Assembly: GCA_963576725.1 (NCBI GenBank)
Contig: OY755252.1
Coordinates: forward strand, 48,362,840 to 48,426,839
Direction of reading: 5' to 3'
DNA from: Azorinus chamasolen
Lineage: Eukaryota > Mollusca > Bivalvia > Cardiida > Solecurtidae
Length of the DNA stretch: 64,000 nucleotides
Positions 1 through 10,318 of this stretch are shown one piece after another; within the stretch, counting starts at the first letter, position 1; each line of letters starts with the position of its first letter. The position numbers were made by a program, and so were the translations under genes. The notes beneath the pieces are model-generated. The model did not search any database and had not been told where the DNA came from. It worked only from the letters and a program-made list of their open reading frames with translations.

Positions 1-657
1 TCATGCACAAGGTCCATAACTCTGGCTTCCCTTATATTGGAGTTATTGCCCTTTGTAAAAAAAATCACAATTTTTTGTCCGGATGATTACTCCTATGTGA
101 CACATGCCATTGGAGTGAAACTTCATACATGGAACGATCATGATAAGAGAAAGTGTCATGTATAAGATCTATAACTCGAGCTTCAATAAATTTAGAGTTA
201 TTGCCCCTTGTACATTTGTTTAATTCTTTCTTGTCCGGACGATAACTCCTACATGGCTCTTGCCATCGTATTGAAACTTCATGCATGGAAAGAGCATGAT
301 GAGAGAAAGTGTCATGAACAAGGGCCATAATTCTGGCTTCAATACTTATGGAGTTATTGCCCTTTGTTACATTTTTTGGCCGATCAATAACTCCTGTTCG
401 ACTGATGCTATTGGAATGACATTTTACTTTTAGAAAGAGCATGTTGAAAGTAAGTGTCATGCACAAGGGCCATAAATCTGGTATCAGTATTTTTGGAGTT
501 ATTAGCTGTTATCATTTTCTTCTTGAAAAATGTAGTGTGGAAAACGCATATGAGGGGAAGTATCATTCATCAAGACCATAACATTTTTAGTGATTTCCCT
601 TTACATATTGTTTTTATTAGTGGGGAGACATCCGTTTTTGTGACAAAAACCTCTAGT
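1..657 (+). mobile_element. HINE-like element, CTCTAG family, 3' part cut by window edge
   Basis: This stretch consists of tandem units of about 185 bp marked by TTTGTCCGGACGATAACT, TTGAAACTTCATACATGGA and GGAGTTATTGCCCTTTGT. It ends with GGGGAGACATCC, a hairpin GTTTTTGTGACAAAAAC and CTCTAGTTT. The same order occurs in the fuller copies at 2764-4333 and 46607-47916. It is non-coding; the short reading frames inside it are by-products of the repeat. Confidence 0.75.
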
Positions 658-1119
658 TTGGTCCTGTTACATGTTCAAACTTGGATTTGCAATCAAGGCT
701 GCCGTGTGGGGGTATTCATCACCTTTAGTGATAGTTCTAGTTTTGTTCAGTTTTATTATAATTAAAGAATGTGTAGTCATTTTGAGAGTTTTGGCCCATA
801 CAGTTCCCACGGAAACTGCCAGTTTACAAAAAATCTAACTCCTCTACATATATCTTTCTTTTTATTCTTTTTGAATTCACCATTAAATTTTACCTGATAT
901 ACCAAAAAATTAGAAAATTCTATGAAAGGATTAATTTTTCATAAAACTGTAGAAAATGGCCTTAGGTGTTGATCTAGTCATTTTGATTCACTATACCCTT
1001 CTCTTATAAGTTTGAGAAGAGAACTATTGTGATAGTAGTGCAATAATTTCTAAACTATTGCAATAGTATTGTGATCAAATCGTTCAAATACACGACACAC
1101 TTACCGAAAACAAGTTTGT
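658..1119. other. Unassigned intronic/intergenic sequence with a solo element tail
   Basis: AT-rich sequence without a convincing gene. At about 712-746 there is a stand-alone element tail, a small hairpin ATCACCTTTAGTGAT followed by AGTTCTAGTTTT. The same tail recurs near 8078-8117 and 27230-27275. The rest shows nothing I recognise. Confidence 0.4.
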
Positions 1120-1317
1120 TTGATAGGACTAATTCTTAGTTTTTACGACAACCGCAAACTGTTGTTTCATAACAATGTCGGGGCCGAAAGAGATTTTCAG
1201 ACTCCAACCAAATATAAAAGCGCCATCTGGAATCATTTAGGGTTTCTGACGGGATCAGAAGGAAAAACCAGCAATGAATTCACTGTTTGTAAAGTGTGCC
1301 ACCACGAAATGAAGTAA
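1120..1317 (+). pseudogene. BED-type zinc-finger fragment of a hAT-like transposase
   Basis: The frame contains a piece that reads like the start of a BED zinc finger. An aromatic/basic stretch with SAIWNHLGFL is followed by CKVCHHEM, that is, hydrophobic-W-x-H-(F/L) then C-x2-C. The frame stops right after the Cys pair, so the His half of the finger and the transposase body are missing. BED fingers are common at the N-terminus of hAT transposases. About 560 bp downstream the sequence ends with a hAT-like terminus (1881-1893), which supports a decayed hAT relic. A spliced host BED exon is a weaker alternative. Confidence 0.45.
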
Positions 1318-1794
1318 TACTGCTAGTTGTTGGCTCTAGCGGTTAGTTATCTAAGCGCCCCAATGTCTGAACGTACCCAAAATTAATTGAGCAAGTTTAT
1401 TTGAGTTCGTTCACGATTCGCCAGAAATGGAGGAAACCAGCCGGCTATATTCAATTAGATACAATGTAATGCACTGTATTTTGATGGTGCTTAAAAGGTT
1501 CTTGAATTTGAATTAGTATTATTTTTATGCATATTGCCTAAAGAGTAAAAGACTACAATAGGACTGGACCAGTTTACTTTTGAACAAGTTTGTTTTCAGT
1601 GTCTCTAGTTTATGTAACTTTGCTAATTAAATATTTATAATATATATAATAACTCATACTTTTCCCTTGCTTATCAGCACATGTCCAATAGCACTTTCAT
1701 TATAAGCTTAAAGATTCCTAATCCTAAATATGGACTCAGTCTGGACATGCTTTGGCTTAAGTAACTCTTATTAGCTTATGCCATAGCATGTTTA

Positions 1795-1893
1795 TGTAAC
1801 TGTGTTCGTATTCGTGAATATTTATTCGTATTCGCTATACTGTATCGTGATACATATTCGTATTCGCTACATAGGCATATCGTTGCAGCCCTA
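1795..1893 (+). mobile_element. Right terminus of a hAT-like relic
   Basis: Repeated TATTCGTATTCG blocks lead into CGTTGCAGCCCTA. On the reverse strand this reads TAGGGCTGCAACG, a start typical of ZBED/hAT-type inverted repeats. No matching left terminus was found upstream of the BED fragment at 1120, so the copy is probably 5'-truncated. Confidence 0.4.
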
Positions 1894-2190
1894 GTGAAGG
1901 TCTTTCACTTGATACAAGGATACATGTAATCAGGTCAAGGTCAAGGTCACTATTTCCAAAATTTGCCATTTTTTAACAAACTTCAACATTGCTATAACTT
2001 CTGAACTACAAATGCTAGGCAATTAGAATTATGGAAGAAAAATTCTGTGATAGGAATTGGACTCAGAATTAAAAAAAAATGGGCCCAGAACTGCAATTTT
2101 CTAAATATCTAGATGCCCGATAGAATATATTGTGATAACATAGGGTTTGGTGCAGAAAGATAAGAATGCATACCCAAATACTAAAATGGT
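1894..2190. other. Unassigned sequence
   Basis: Contains GGTCAAGGTCAAGGTCAC near 1935, similar to the unit of the element at 23707-25211, plus AT-rich sequence. No gene or complete element is visible. Confidence 0.35.
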
Positions 2191-2194
2191 CATT

Positions 2195-2300
2195 TTTCCA
2201 CAAAACCATTATACTGTGACCATTCTTTAGAATCGTCACTTCGAGACGATTCTAAAGAGTGGTCACAGTATAGAGTTTGGTGGAGAAATAAAAGAGCTAT
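2195..2300. repeat. Foldback MITE family A
   Basis: An imperfect palindrome. The left arm runs from CCACAAAACC through ACTGTGACCATTCTTTAG; the right arm has CTAAAGAGTGGTCACAGTAT followed by GTTTGGTGGAGAAAT. Family A copies recur at 2398, 8378, 9042, 26156, 29085, 30404 and 63418. Confidence 0.7.
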
Positions 2301-2397
2301 TCTGAATTTACGCATCTTATCTGGAGCTCTGCAGAAATGATCAGAATGGTGCAGACCTGATCAGAACTAAAGATAAAAGTGCGTACCCCAAAGTACT

Positions 2398-2500
2398 TAA
2401 GTCATCATTTCTTCAGCAAACCCTATACTGTGACCACTCTTTAAAGAGTGGTCACAGTATAGGGTTTGGTGGAGAAATAAAGGAGCTATTCTTGAAAATA
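2398..2500. repeat. Foldback MITE family A with a perfect 50-bp palindrome
   Basis: Positions 2418-2467 form a perfect 25+25 palindrome without a loop, starting AAACCCTATACTGTGACC. It is flanked by the imperfectly complementary GGTGGAGAAAT arm. It lies just upstream of the first Ig exon. Confidence 0.8.
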
Positions 2501-2599
2501 TTCAAATTTACACTTCTAATATGGACCTGAATGATTTAGTATTAGAATATGCGCCTTAATCTATGACCCTAGAGTACATATTTGAATGTTCCCTTTCAG

Positions 2600-2742
2600 A
2601 TATTGGCTCATTTCCTGGAGATATTACCGATCCAACTATTTTGAAAGCTTACGTATCTCAGTATCTGAAACTGACTTGCCAGAACTTGGAGCTCGTTGAG
2701 AGCAAACCAGGCGTAGAACTCACTTGGTGGAAGAGTGCTAAT
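2600..2742 (+). CDS. Ig-superfamily gene, exon a (first half of Ig domain 1)
   Basis: The exon follows the acceptor TTCCCTTTCAG and ends at the donor GTAAGT (2743). It enters in phase 1 and leaves in phase 0. The translation has the Ig pattern of a hydrophobic strand, LKLTCQN (the B-strand cysteine), then VELTWWK (the core tryptophan). It continues in frame into 8171-8228 and 31199-31321, where the second cysteine is found. The protein is probably an extracellular adhesion receptor. An L1-CAM/neuroglian-like identity is suggested by the order of the Ig domains, but no fibronectin or cytoplasmic part lies in the window. Any signal peptide is upstream of the window. Confidence 0.75.
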
Positions 2743-2763
2743 GTAAGTTTGTACACTCTCATT

Positions 2764-4333
2764 ATGTCTCCCCCCCATATTTATATGGGGGAGACATATT
2801 GTTTTCGTGAGAGTTGTCTGTCTGTCCGTCCGTCTGTCCGTCTGTCCGCACTCACCAAAGGGTAGTTGTGTGACTTTTTCTAACTAGTCCCACAAGTAAA
2901 ATCATTAACCTGGCCATCTCTTGTGACATTAACCTGGCCATTTCTTGTGACATTAACCTGGCCAGTTGTGGGACATAGGGTTAGGGTTAGCTTCCAGATC
3001 ATTCTTTTCCAAAGTTAGAGCCAAAAATAGTTTTTCTTGTGGGACTAGTCACACAAGAAAAGATCAAAGGAAAAAGTCACACAACTACCCATTTGTTAGC
3101 ATGTCCGTCTGTCCGTCTGTCTGTCACACTTTTTGTCCGGACGATAACTTCAATATGCCTGATGCCAGTTGATTGAAACTTCATATATGGAAAGAGCATA
3201 ATGAGAGGAAGTGTCATGCACATAACTCTGGCTTCACTAATATTGGAGTTATTGCCCTTTGTAAAAAAAAATCACACTTTTTTGTCCGGACGATAACTGC
3301 TATATGGCTCATGCCATTGGATTGAAACTTCATATATGGAAAGATCATGACGAGAGGAAGTGTCATGCACAAGGTCCATAACTCTGGCTTCACTAATATT
3401 GGAGTTATTGCCCTTTGTAAAAAATATCATAATTTTTTGTCCGGACAATAACTTCAATATGCCTGATGCCAGTTGATTGAAACTTCATATATGGAAAGAG
3501 CATAATGAGAGGAAGTGTCATGCAGAAGGTACATAACTCTGGCTTCACTAATATAGGAGTTATTGCCCTTTGTAAAAAAAATCACGCTTTTTTGTCCGGA
3601 CGATAACTTCTATATGGCTCATGCCATTGAATTGAAACTTCATATATGGAAAGATCATAACGAGAGGAAGTGTCATGCACAAGGTCCATAACTCTGACTT
3701 CACTAATATTGGAGTTATTGCCCTTTGTAAAAAAAAATCACAATTTTTTGTCCGGATGATTACTCCTATGTGACACATGCCATTGGAGTGAAACTTCATA
3801 CATGTAACGATCATGATAAGAGAAAGTGTCATGCATAAGATCCTTAACTCGAGCTTCAATAAATTTTAGAGTTATTGCCCCTTATACATTTGTTTAATTC
3901 TTTCTTGTCCGGACGATAACTCCTACATGGCTCTTGCCATCGTATTGAAACTTCATACATGGAAAGAGCATGATGAGAGAAAGTGTCATGAACAAGGGCC
4001 ATAATTCTGGCTTCAATAATTTTGGAGTTATTGCCCTTTGTTACATTTTTTGGCCGATCAATAACTCTTGTTCGACTGATGCTATTGGAATGACATTTTA
4101 TTTTTGGAAAGAGCATGATGAAAGTAAGTGTCATGCACAAGGGCCATAAATCTGGTATCAGTATTTTTGGAGTTATTAGCTGTTATCATTTTCTTCTTGA
4201 AAATTGTAGTGTGGAAAACGCATAATGAGGGGAAGTATCATTCATCAAGACCATAACATTTTTAGTGATTTCCCTTTACATATTGTTTTTCTTAGAGGGG
4301 AGACATCCGTTTTTTTGACAAAAACCTCTAGTT
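2764..4333 (+). mobile_element. HINE-like element, CTCTAG family, with nested MITE T
   Basis: The head is a palindrome of TGTCTCCCCCCCATA and TATGGGGGAGACATA. A GTCYGTCY microsatellite follows, then about seven 185-bp units, then the tail GAGGGGAGACATCC with a hairpin and CTCTAGTTT. The 250-bp MITE T sits inside the microsatellite at 2851-3099. The copy at 46607 lacks this insertion and serves as an empty-site reference. The element lies in the intron after exon a. Confidence 0.75.
2851..3099. mobile_element. MITE T with telomere-like repeats
   Basis: The inverted termini are GGGTAGTTGTGTGACTTTTT at 2860-2880 and its complement at 3070-3090. Secondary arms contain ACTAGTCCCACAAG. The interior holds three ATTAACCTGGCCA-type repeats and a short AGGGTTAGGGTTAG tract. 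A near-identical copy is at 5211-5465. Both copies interrupt the microsatellite of unrelated host elements at the same motif, TCTGTCCG. Confidence 0.75.
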
Positions 4334-4338
4334 TCTTA

Positions 4339-4907
4339 ACTTTTTCCATTATATAAATAGAGGATCTTGCATGAGTGTTCTTGATTATTGGATTTATTAA
4401 AATCTTTTTGTCTGAAACTGTTAGGCCTATACCTTTGATATTTGGAATGTAGCATGATGTAATGGTTCTCTACAAAGATTGTTCAAATTATGACCCCTGG
4501 GCCAAAGATGGCCCCACCCAAGGGCTTATCAGTTTGTCATAGGAAAATCTTTAAAAATCTTCTGAAACTGTAAGGCCTAGACCTTTGATATTTGGTATGT
4601 AACATGATCTAATGGTCCTATGCAAATATGTAGCTTGGCTTGTGGTCCTCTGCCAAGACTGTTTAACTTACAACCCTGGCCTCTGGGCAAAACTTAGCCC
4701 TGCCTTGGAGCTTATCAGTTTTTCATGGGAAAAATATGAAATATTATTTTTCTCTGAAACCATAAGGCTTAGACCTTTAATTAAAGGGATACTGCTTTGC
4801 CTTGTGGTTCTCTACCAATGTTGTACAAATGATGACTTCTTGGTCAAAAATGGCCCCGCCCCTTGGGTTATCTCAGGTGAGCGCTTCAGGGCCTCATGGC
4901 CCTCTTG
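4339..4907 (+). mobile_element. HINE-like element, AGCTCACC family, 5'-truncated
   Basis: Three diverged units carrying GATATTTGG, ATGTAGCATGAT and CAAATTATGACCCC end in CTCAGGTGAGCG, the hairpin GGGCCTCATGGCCC and TCTTG at 4907. No AGCTCACC head is present. Confidence 0.65.
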
Positions 4908-5104
4908 CTGGAGTTATTGCCATATGTTATATTAGTCAAAATCAAAATGGTTTGTCTGGATCTTCAAACGTATAAAAGCTATTGACTTCAAACTTCATAT
5001 ACAGACAGATCACATTGACCACAAGTGCAGTGCACAAGGTCTATAACACTGTCTTGAGTATTTTTGGAGTTATTGCCCTTTGTTCTTTTTGTCAAAATCT
5101 GGCT
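4908..5104 (+). repeat. Fragment of a tandem-unit element
   Basis: One partial unit (GGAGTTATTGCC, ACTTCATATACAGACAGATC, then GGAGTTATTGCCCTTTGT). It looks like the internal repeat of a HINE-like element and is interrupted at 5105 by an AGCTCACC-family element. Confidence 0.5.
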
Positions 5105-5210
5105 TTTTAGCTCACCTGAGCCAAAGGCTCAAGGTGAGCTATTGTGACCGCCTGTCGTCCGTCGTCCGTCTGTCCGTCTGTCCGTCTGTCCGTCCGTCCG
5201 TCTGTCCGCA

Positions 5211-5465
5211 CTCACCAAAGGGTAGTTGTGTGACTTTTTCTAACTAGTCCCACAAGTAAAATCATTAACCTGGCCATCTCTTGTGACATTAACCTGGCCA
5301 TTTCTTGTGACATTAACCTGGCCAGTTGTGGGACATAGGGTTAGGGTTAGGGTTAGCTTCCAGATCATTCTTTTCCAAAGTTAGAGCCAAAAATAGTTTT
5401 TCTTGTGGGACTAGTCACACAAGAAAAGATCAAAGGAAAAAGTCACACAACTACCCATTTGTTAG
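5211..5465. mobile_element. MITE T, second copy, with telomere-like repeats
   Basis: Same termini as 2851-3099, at 5220-5240 and 5436-5456. It carries one more TTAGGG unit than the first copy (5336-5355). It is absent from the sister element at 39556, so the insertion postdates the duplication of the host element. Confidence 0.8.
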
Positions 5466-6810
5466 TACGTCCGTCCGTCTGTCCGTTCACTTTTATTTCA
5501 AATGACTTCTTCTCCTAAACCACTGGGAGGATTTCAACCAAATTTCACAGAAATGTACCTTAGGATGTCCTCTATCAGTTTTGTTAAAATCATGACCCCC
5601 GGGCAAAAAATGGCCCCGCCCCACTACTTTTACAGGGTTTTTTTTTAAATCTTTAAAAATCTTCTTCTCTGAAACCACAATTTCTAGAGTTTGATATTTG
5701 TTATATAGCATCATCTAATGGTCCTTTACCAAGATTGTTAAAATGATGACCCCCGGGCCAAAAGTGGCCCTGCCCTGGGGCTTGTAGTTTTTACATAGAC
5801 TTATATAGGGAAACCTTTAAAAATCTTTTTGTCTGAAACCACATAATCTAGAGCTAAGATATTTGGTATGAAGCATCACCTAATATACCACTACCAGGTG
5901 TGTTCAAATAATGACCCCTGGGCCATAAATGGTCTCACCCTGGGGTTTTATGCTACTTAACATCAGAATCTGTAACACTTAAAAGGTAATTTCCTCACAG
6001 TTATTTCCCTTGTCCCATCAGCATAGCCATAAGCGACAAAGGGAGATAACTGCATTGGAGTGCTAGTATCATTCTATTTATAACTATTTATAATAAAATG
6101 TTGAAGGTGAATCAGTGTAGCTGTTTTAGAAGGCATAGAAACATCTATCAAATTCCATTAGCAAATAACAGACCTTGATCCTATAGGAGCCACCTGATCT
6201 GGGTCTACTCTGTTTGCAGATGCATGAAAACAAGTTTATATGAGAGAAATTAAGGGTTAAATAAACAACTCCAGATCTGCAGACCAGCAGCAGTTCAAAG
6301 GTTACAGCTGCTGGGCAGTAAAATCTCTCCAGGTCAATGCATGACTCTTAACTCTTTGCATGCTAGTGGTGAAACTGTGATTACCTATGCAAACAGTTTG
6401 GATCCAGATGAGAGGCTGCATACTGTGGCGTCTCATCAGGATCCAAACTGATTGTCATCTTAACCATATTTTTGCAAAAAAATGAAAGTAAGTTTATTTT
6501 AAGAATTGAAGCAGATGACAATAACTTTTTGTTGCAGAGGAAACATTAAAGGCATTTTGACCCATTAACCCCAGTGTGTAGTGTGAGTGATGTTACATGG
6601 TGTCTTCCAATGTCTCTTAAATTAGATGTGAGAGATATAGGAAAGTAACAATTCAGGCAATCAAGGAAAATGATCACCATATAGACTTTTGATCTGGGTC
6701 CAAACCCAACTGATGTAAGTCATGGTAATGTTTAAGAAAACTGTGAAAACATGATTATGCAATGGCCCAACTGATATAAGTCATGGTAATTCTTAAGAAA
6801 ACATGATAAT

Positions 6811-6824
6811 CCCCCCCCCCCCCC
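6811..6824. repeat. Poly-C tract of 14 bases
   Basis: Homopolymer within the AGCTCACC-family element. The sister copy has 17 C at 40995-41011. Such tracts are length-unstable and error-prone in sequencing. Confidence 0.9.
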
Positions 6825-7244
6825 TAACAATGATAGGTGTTAAACTTACTACTGTGGATTAAGTCTGCTGCCCCATAAAGCATCTTAAATATAACTTTTT
6901 TTTATAAAATTTGATGACAACTCATTAAAAAGTTCTAAAATGTCTGAATCTTGTATGATATTAATTAAATAACTGAGTAAATATAACTTCATTATAACAG
7001 TAGACGTAACTCTTCTCAATTTCAATTGTTAAAAATACTAATGACCCGTTTAATTGAATTATCATCAGATATTCACACCTAGAGCTAGAATTATTTCTTA
7101 ACACCTATTAACCCTTAACCTGTTTGCTTTGACAAAAATTGATCTGGGACTACTCTTGTTTGCTAATGCTTAAAAAAATTGTTATTGCCATAAATAGAAA
7201 TTTTAGCTTTGAAAAAAACTGTAAAGTCAAATCTATGTCTTGTC

Positions 7245-7505
7245 AAATGTAAAAAGAGCAGACCCTGATCAGACAGCTTCTATAGCAGCCGTCTGATCTA
7301 GTTTACTCTTATTTTTAATGTGTAAAACACATTATTTCTCTGAAGAGAAGTTTTTGCTTTGACAAAAACTGTAGAATCCGATCTATATTGTGTCAAAAGA
7401 AACAGAGAAGACCCAGATCAGACAGCTTCCGTAGGAGTCGTCTGATCTGAGTCTACTCTGTTTGCTAATGCATAAAAACAGCTTTATATGAGGGAAAGGG
7501 TTAAA
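7245..7505. repeat. Two MITE B stem-loops inside the AGCTCACC element
   Basis: Two consecutive palindromes: GCAGACCCTGATCAGACAGC with its complement near 7255-7310, and AGACCCAGATCAGACAGC with GTCTGATCTGAGTCTACTC near 7408-7462. The block ends AGGGAAAGGGTTAA. The same pair is present in the sister copy near 41440-41690. Confidence 0.7.
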
Positions 7506-7889
7506 CGATTTTTAAAGATATTCTTATTGGTCATTTCACACAAAAACTGGCATTATGTATTGCCTAGCACTCTATTTGCCTATATACCTGGGTCAAGGTA
7601 TAATTGCATAGCTTTATTGAAGTCATTTGAATTTCTCAAAGACCAGTTTTAGGCATTTTGAGCTAAGGCAAAAATGGCACAAGTTGTAAACAGTTTAGAT
7701 CTTGGTCAACCAGTCACTTGGTATTAGATCTGAATTCAGTTCAAGTTTATTCAGCAGTTAAAGGGTGAAAGCAGTGCACTAAGCTTATTTCATCTGCTAG
7801 AAATGTTGTCCACTGAAAAATTAACATGTCAATATACATGTATTACTGTAACTCAGGTGAGCGATATAGGGCCAATGGCCCTCTTGTTT

Positions 7890-8170
7890 TAATAAATGAA
7901 TTGTTTTCGAACCATTTTTTAAGTCATTGTTGAACACCATCTGAAGTTCTGCACTAAAGGTTTTGATTTGTCGCTGTGTGCGTGAATGAATGATCTCCCC
8001 CTTTCTTAATTTAACAAACCAAAATTTAGCGGTCGGGAGCTTTGTTTCTTTAACCCTATTTCTGTGTCAATTATGCTAGTGGGGGTAATAATTACCTTTA
8101 GTGGTAGTTCTAGTTTTAACTACATCCTTGAATCTGAATCACTGCTTTTATATTTTCACTTTTGCAACAG
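7890..8170. other. Intron sequence upstream of exon b
   Basis: No gene visible. A solo element tail (GTGGTAGTTCTAGTTTT near 8100-8117) lies 60 bp before the exon, and a pyrimidine-rich stretch leads to the acceptor TTTTGCAACAG. Confidence 0.4.
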
Positions 8171-8228
8171 GGTGTAGAAGATTTGTTGGACATGAAATCC
8201 TCGAAAAACTTGGCTGTTGACCCAGAAG
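8171..8228 (+). CDS. Ig-superfamily gene, exon b (middle of Ig domain 1)
   Basis: A 58-base exon between the acceptor TTTTGCAACAG and the donor GTAAAC. It enters in phase 0, matching exon a, and leaves in phase 1, matching exon c. It encodes 19 residues (GVEDLLDMKSSKNLAVDPE) that form the C'-D region of the Ig fold, between the core tryptophan of exon a and the YYC of exon c. It is too short to be found by reading-frame length. The support is the exact phase fit on both sides. Confidence 0.7.
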
Positions 8229-8377
8229 GTAAACATCAGAATGCCGTAAAACTGTGATAGTTCAGACACCAAAAAAAGTATCATCATTGGTTTGTAACCC
8301 ATTTCCTCATATTAACTGACACCTTTTGACGCTTCTGTAAAACAGAGCAGGAGATAAATATGTGTACTTGGATACTT

Positions 8378-8493
8378 AAATCATGATTTCTCCACCTAAC
8401 CCTATAGTGTGACCACTCTTTAGAAAGGTCTCAAAGACACAATTCTTAAGAGTAGTCACAGCATAGGGTTTGATGAAGAAATAAAGGAGTTAA
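8378..8493. repeat. Foldback MITE family A
   Basis: The arms GATTTCTCCACCTAACCC and AGGGTTTGATGAAGAAAT surround a decayed stem with GTGACCACTCTTTAG. Confidence 0.65.
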
Positions 8494-8519
8494 AAATGTT
8501 TTAATTTACAATTCTTATC

Positions 8520-8650
8520 AGGACCTGTTTTAAACGATTGTGATAAATAGCGCATTTGCAACATTTCAAAACTTTTGCAATATTTTAAAACTTCACAATT
8601 CTAAAATTAAGTTTGGTTCTAAAAATAGGCAATGAGGTGAATGGGTTAAA
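8520..8650. repeat. Partial MITE family C
   Basis: Contains TGTGATAAATAGCGCATTTG and ends with CTAAAAATAGGCAATGAG and GAATGGGTTAA. These match the right half of the copies at 9522 and 63089, with the centre missing. Confidence 0.5.
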
Positions 8651-8713
8651 ACTGGTGGAAGCTTAATGCAGGGTGAAAGTCATGCAGAAAGCTTCTATTG
8701 GAGCTTTCATATT

Positions 8714-8958
8714 TTGTGTCACCTGCCGAGAGGCAGTGTGTCACTTAGGGATCACTTGCCCGTCGTCTGTCTGTCCGTCTGTGTCTGTCTGTCCTTCACA
8801 CTTTCTTTTTTTGCTGTCATTTCTAAACTAATCATTATAGAGCTTTCAAATTTCACATGGCTTTCTCTCATTGAGGACCATTGATGTAACTCTGCATGCA
8901 ATACTTTTTGTGTCAGTTGCGAGCAGGTGACACATGTGTTCCTCCGAACACTCTTGTT
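8714..8958 (+). mobile_element. Minimal HINE-like element, GTGTCACCTGCC family
   Basis: The head is GTGTCACCTGCC / GGCAGTGTGTCAC, followed by a short (GTCTGTCC)n tract and less than one internal unit. The tail is GCAGGTGACACAT, hairpin GTGTTCCTCCGAACAC and TCTTGTT. At 245 bp it shows the shared layout with almost no filler. Confidence 0.75.
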
Positions 8959-9041
8959 CATTATTAAATCTTTTAACTATCGAGTTCTTACTGTATTTGA
9001 ACGTCACAAATGAAAGTACAGAGCTGCAGATAGTGTGCATA

Positions 9042-9120
9042 CCCAAATACTGAAATTGTCATTTCTCCCCCAATCCCTTTACTTTGACCACTCTTTAGAA
9101 TCATCTCGAAGATCAGAACT
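9042..9120. repeat. Half copy of MITE family A
   Basis: Left arm only: ATTTCTCCCCCAATCCC followed by TTGACCACTCTTTAGAATC. Confidence 0.5.
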
Positions 9121-9126
9121 CTTTCC

Positions 9127-9235
9127 TTCATATTAACTCATTTTCACGCCTTTGCAAACAGAGCCGACCAATATCATATGGCTCTTGCAGGATCTGTCTG
9201 ATCAGGGTCTGCTCGGTATTAAAACGTGACCTTAT
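9127..9235. repeat. Diverged MITE family B
   Basis: GCAAACAGAGCCGACC and GGTCTGCTCGG flank a decayed centre; TTCATATTAACTC lies at the left end. Confidence 0.45.
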
Positions 9236-9521
9236 AAGAAGTAATAAGAAGTTTCATGTTGTACTTGTAATGATATGTCACTTCTGTTTAATAGATATAA
9301 ACTGACCTAACTTATTAAATTCTGTTCATTCCATTGGCCTCAATATTTTGTCAATCAGTCTGATCCCTGGGCAATGTGTGTTAAAAGTTTTATATACACC
9401 ATTTCGATATCAGACATAGATTTTTATGATGTTTGTAACTGACGGTCCTGATTTAAATTTATGTCTACGTAAGATGATATATATCTCAAATCTGATAAGT
9501 CAAGATAACAGCGGATGTAGT

Positions 9522-9760
9522 TTAACCCTTTCCTCCATAAATACGCCTTTCTACGCCTTTGTAATAGTCACTTCTTGAAACCATTGTGATAAATAGAGCA
9601 TTTGCTCCATAGAGCAAATGCGCTATTTTTCACAAAGGTTTCAATACTACACAATTCCAAAATGCTTCTTTTCTCTAGTAAATGCTCCTTTTCGGTAGAT
9701 TTATTCAAAGAGGTCGGGTCTAAAAATAGCCTATGAAAGAATAAGTTAACAATAGCAGTC
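9522..9760. mobile_element. MITE family C, complete copy
   Basis: It starts TTTAACCCTTTCCTCCATA and ends TAGCCTATGAAAGAATAAGT. The centre is a palindrome, AGAGCATTTGCTC / GAGCAAATGCGCT, with GAAACCATTGTGATAAATAG and its complement as outer arms. Other copies are at 10712, 45339, 62085 (interrupted) and 63089. Confidence 0.7.
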
Positions 9761-10318
9761 AGTGTGATCACGGCACGAGGCTTGAAAATTTTGTTTGATT
9801 ATCAGACACTATAATATTCAAACTAATGTGTCTAATCATGGCAGTTGTTGAACAGCAGTACCAGCTCGTTGGAATTTCCATGATGATATTTACCATGTGT
9901 GTGAATTTTTGAGAAACTGCATTAAGGTAATGCATTCCAGGGACCATAGCTTCCGCACCAATTATTCTGTCATTTCAAAATAATTCATTTCGAGTTTTCA
10001 TGATTTGACTGTATCATTATAAGAAAAGGATTAATTATTGAAGAAAAGTCAAGGATTGATTTTCTAAATATTATTTTTTCTAAGGTATTTTTCTGGTCTA
10101 TTACTCTTTGTCTATCAGTCTTGCAGTTTTCCAAATTGCAACAGTTTTACGATTCAAGTATGATTTAATCATGTTGTTTCTTCAGATTAATTCTTCAATC
10201 CAAGGGCCGTGTCTTTTGTACCTTTGAGATTGCTCTTCACATGCTTTTCCAGCAGGCACTGTCAGAGAGATGTTACTTTGACAAAACATGCAAAACACTA
10301 CATACATACTATAAATGG
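9761..10318. other. Unassigned intron sequence
   Basis: AT-rich; no reading frame, known repeat or RNA gene recognised. Confidence 0.4.

Larger units (their letters stand above)
5105..7889 (+). mobile_element. HINE-like element, AGCTCACC family, long copy 1
   Basis: The head is the palindrome AGCTCACCTGAGCC / GGCTCAAGGTGAGCT. A (GTCYGTCC)n tract follows, then diverged tandem units and a long body. The tail is CAGGTGAGCGATATA, hairpin GGGCCAATGGCCC and TCTTGTTT. The element at 39556-42074 is nearly identical along its length, including the same internal MITE-B copies and a poly-C tract. Copy 1 differs mainly by MITE T at 5211-5465. It lies in the intron between exons a and b. Confidence 0.8.

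Noticed and set aside
1..466. Minus-strand frames with repeated HDTFSHHALSMYEVS-type peptides
   Set aside because: The same peptides recur wherever the 185-bp unit occurs; they are translations of a non-coding tandem unit.
2976..2990. Telomere or chromosome end
   Set aside because: Only two to three TTAGGG units, embedded in a MITE and repeated at 5336-5355; flanked by ordinary sequence.
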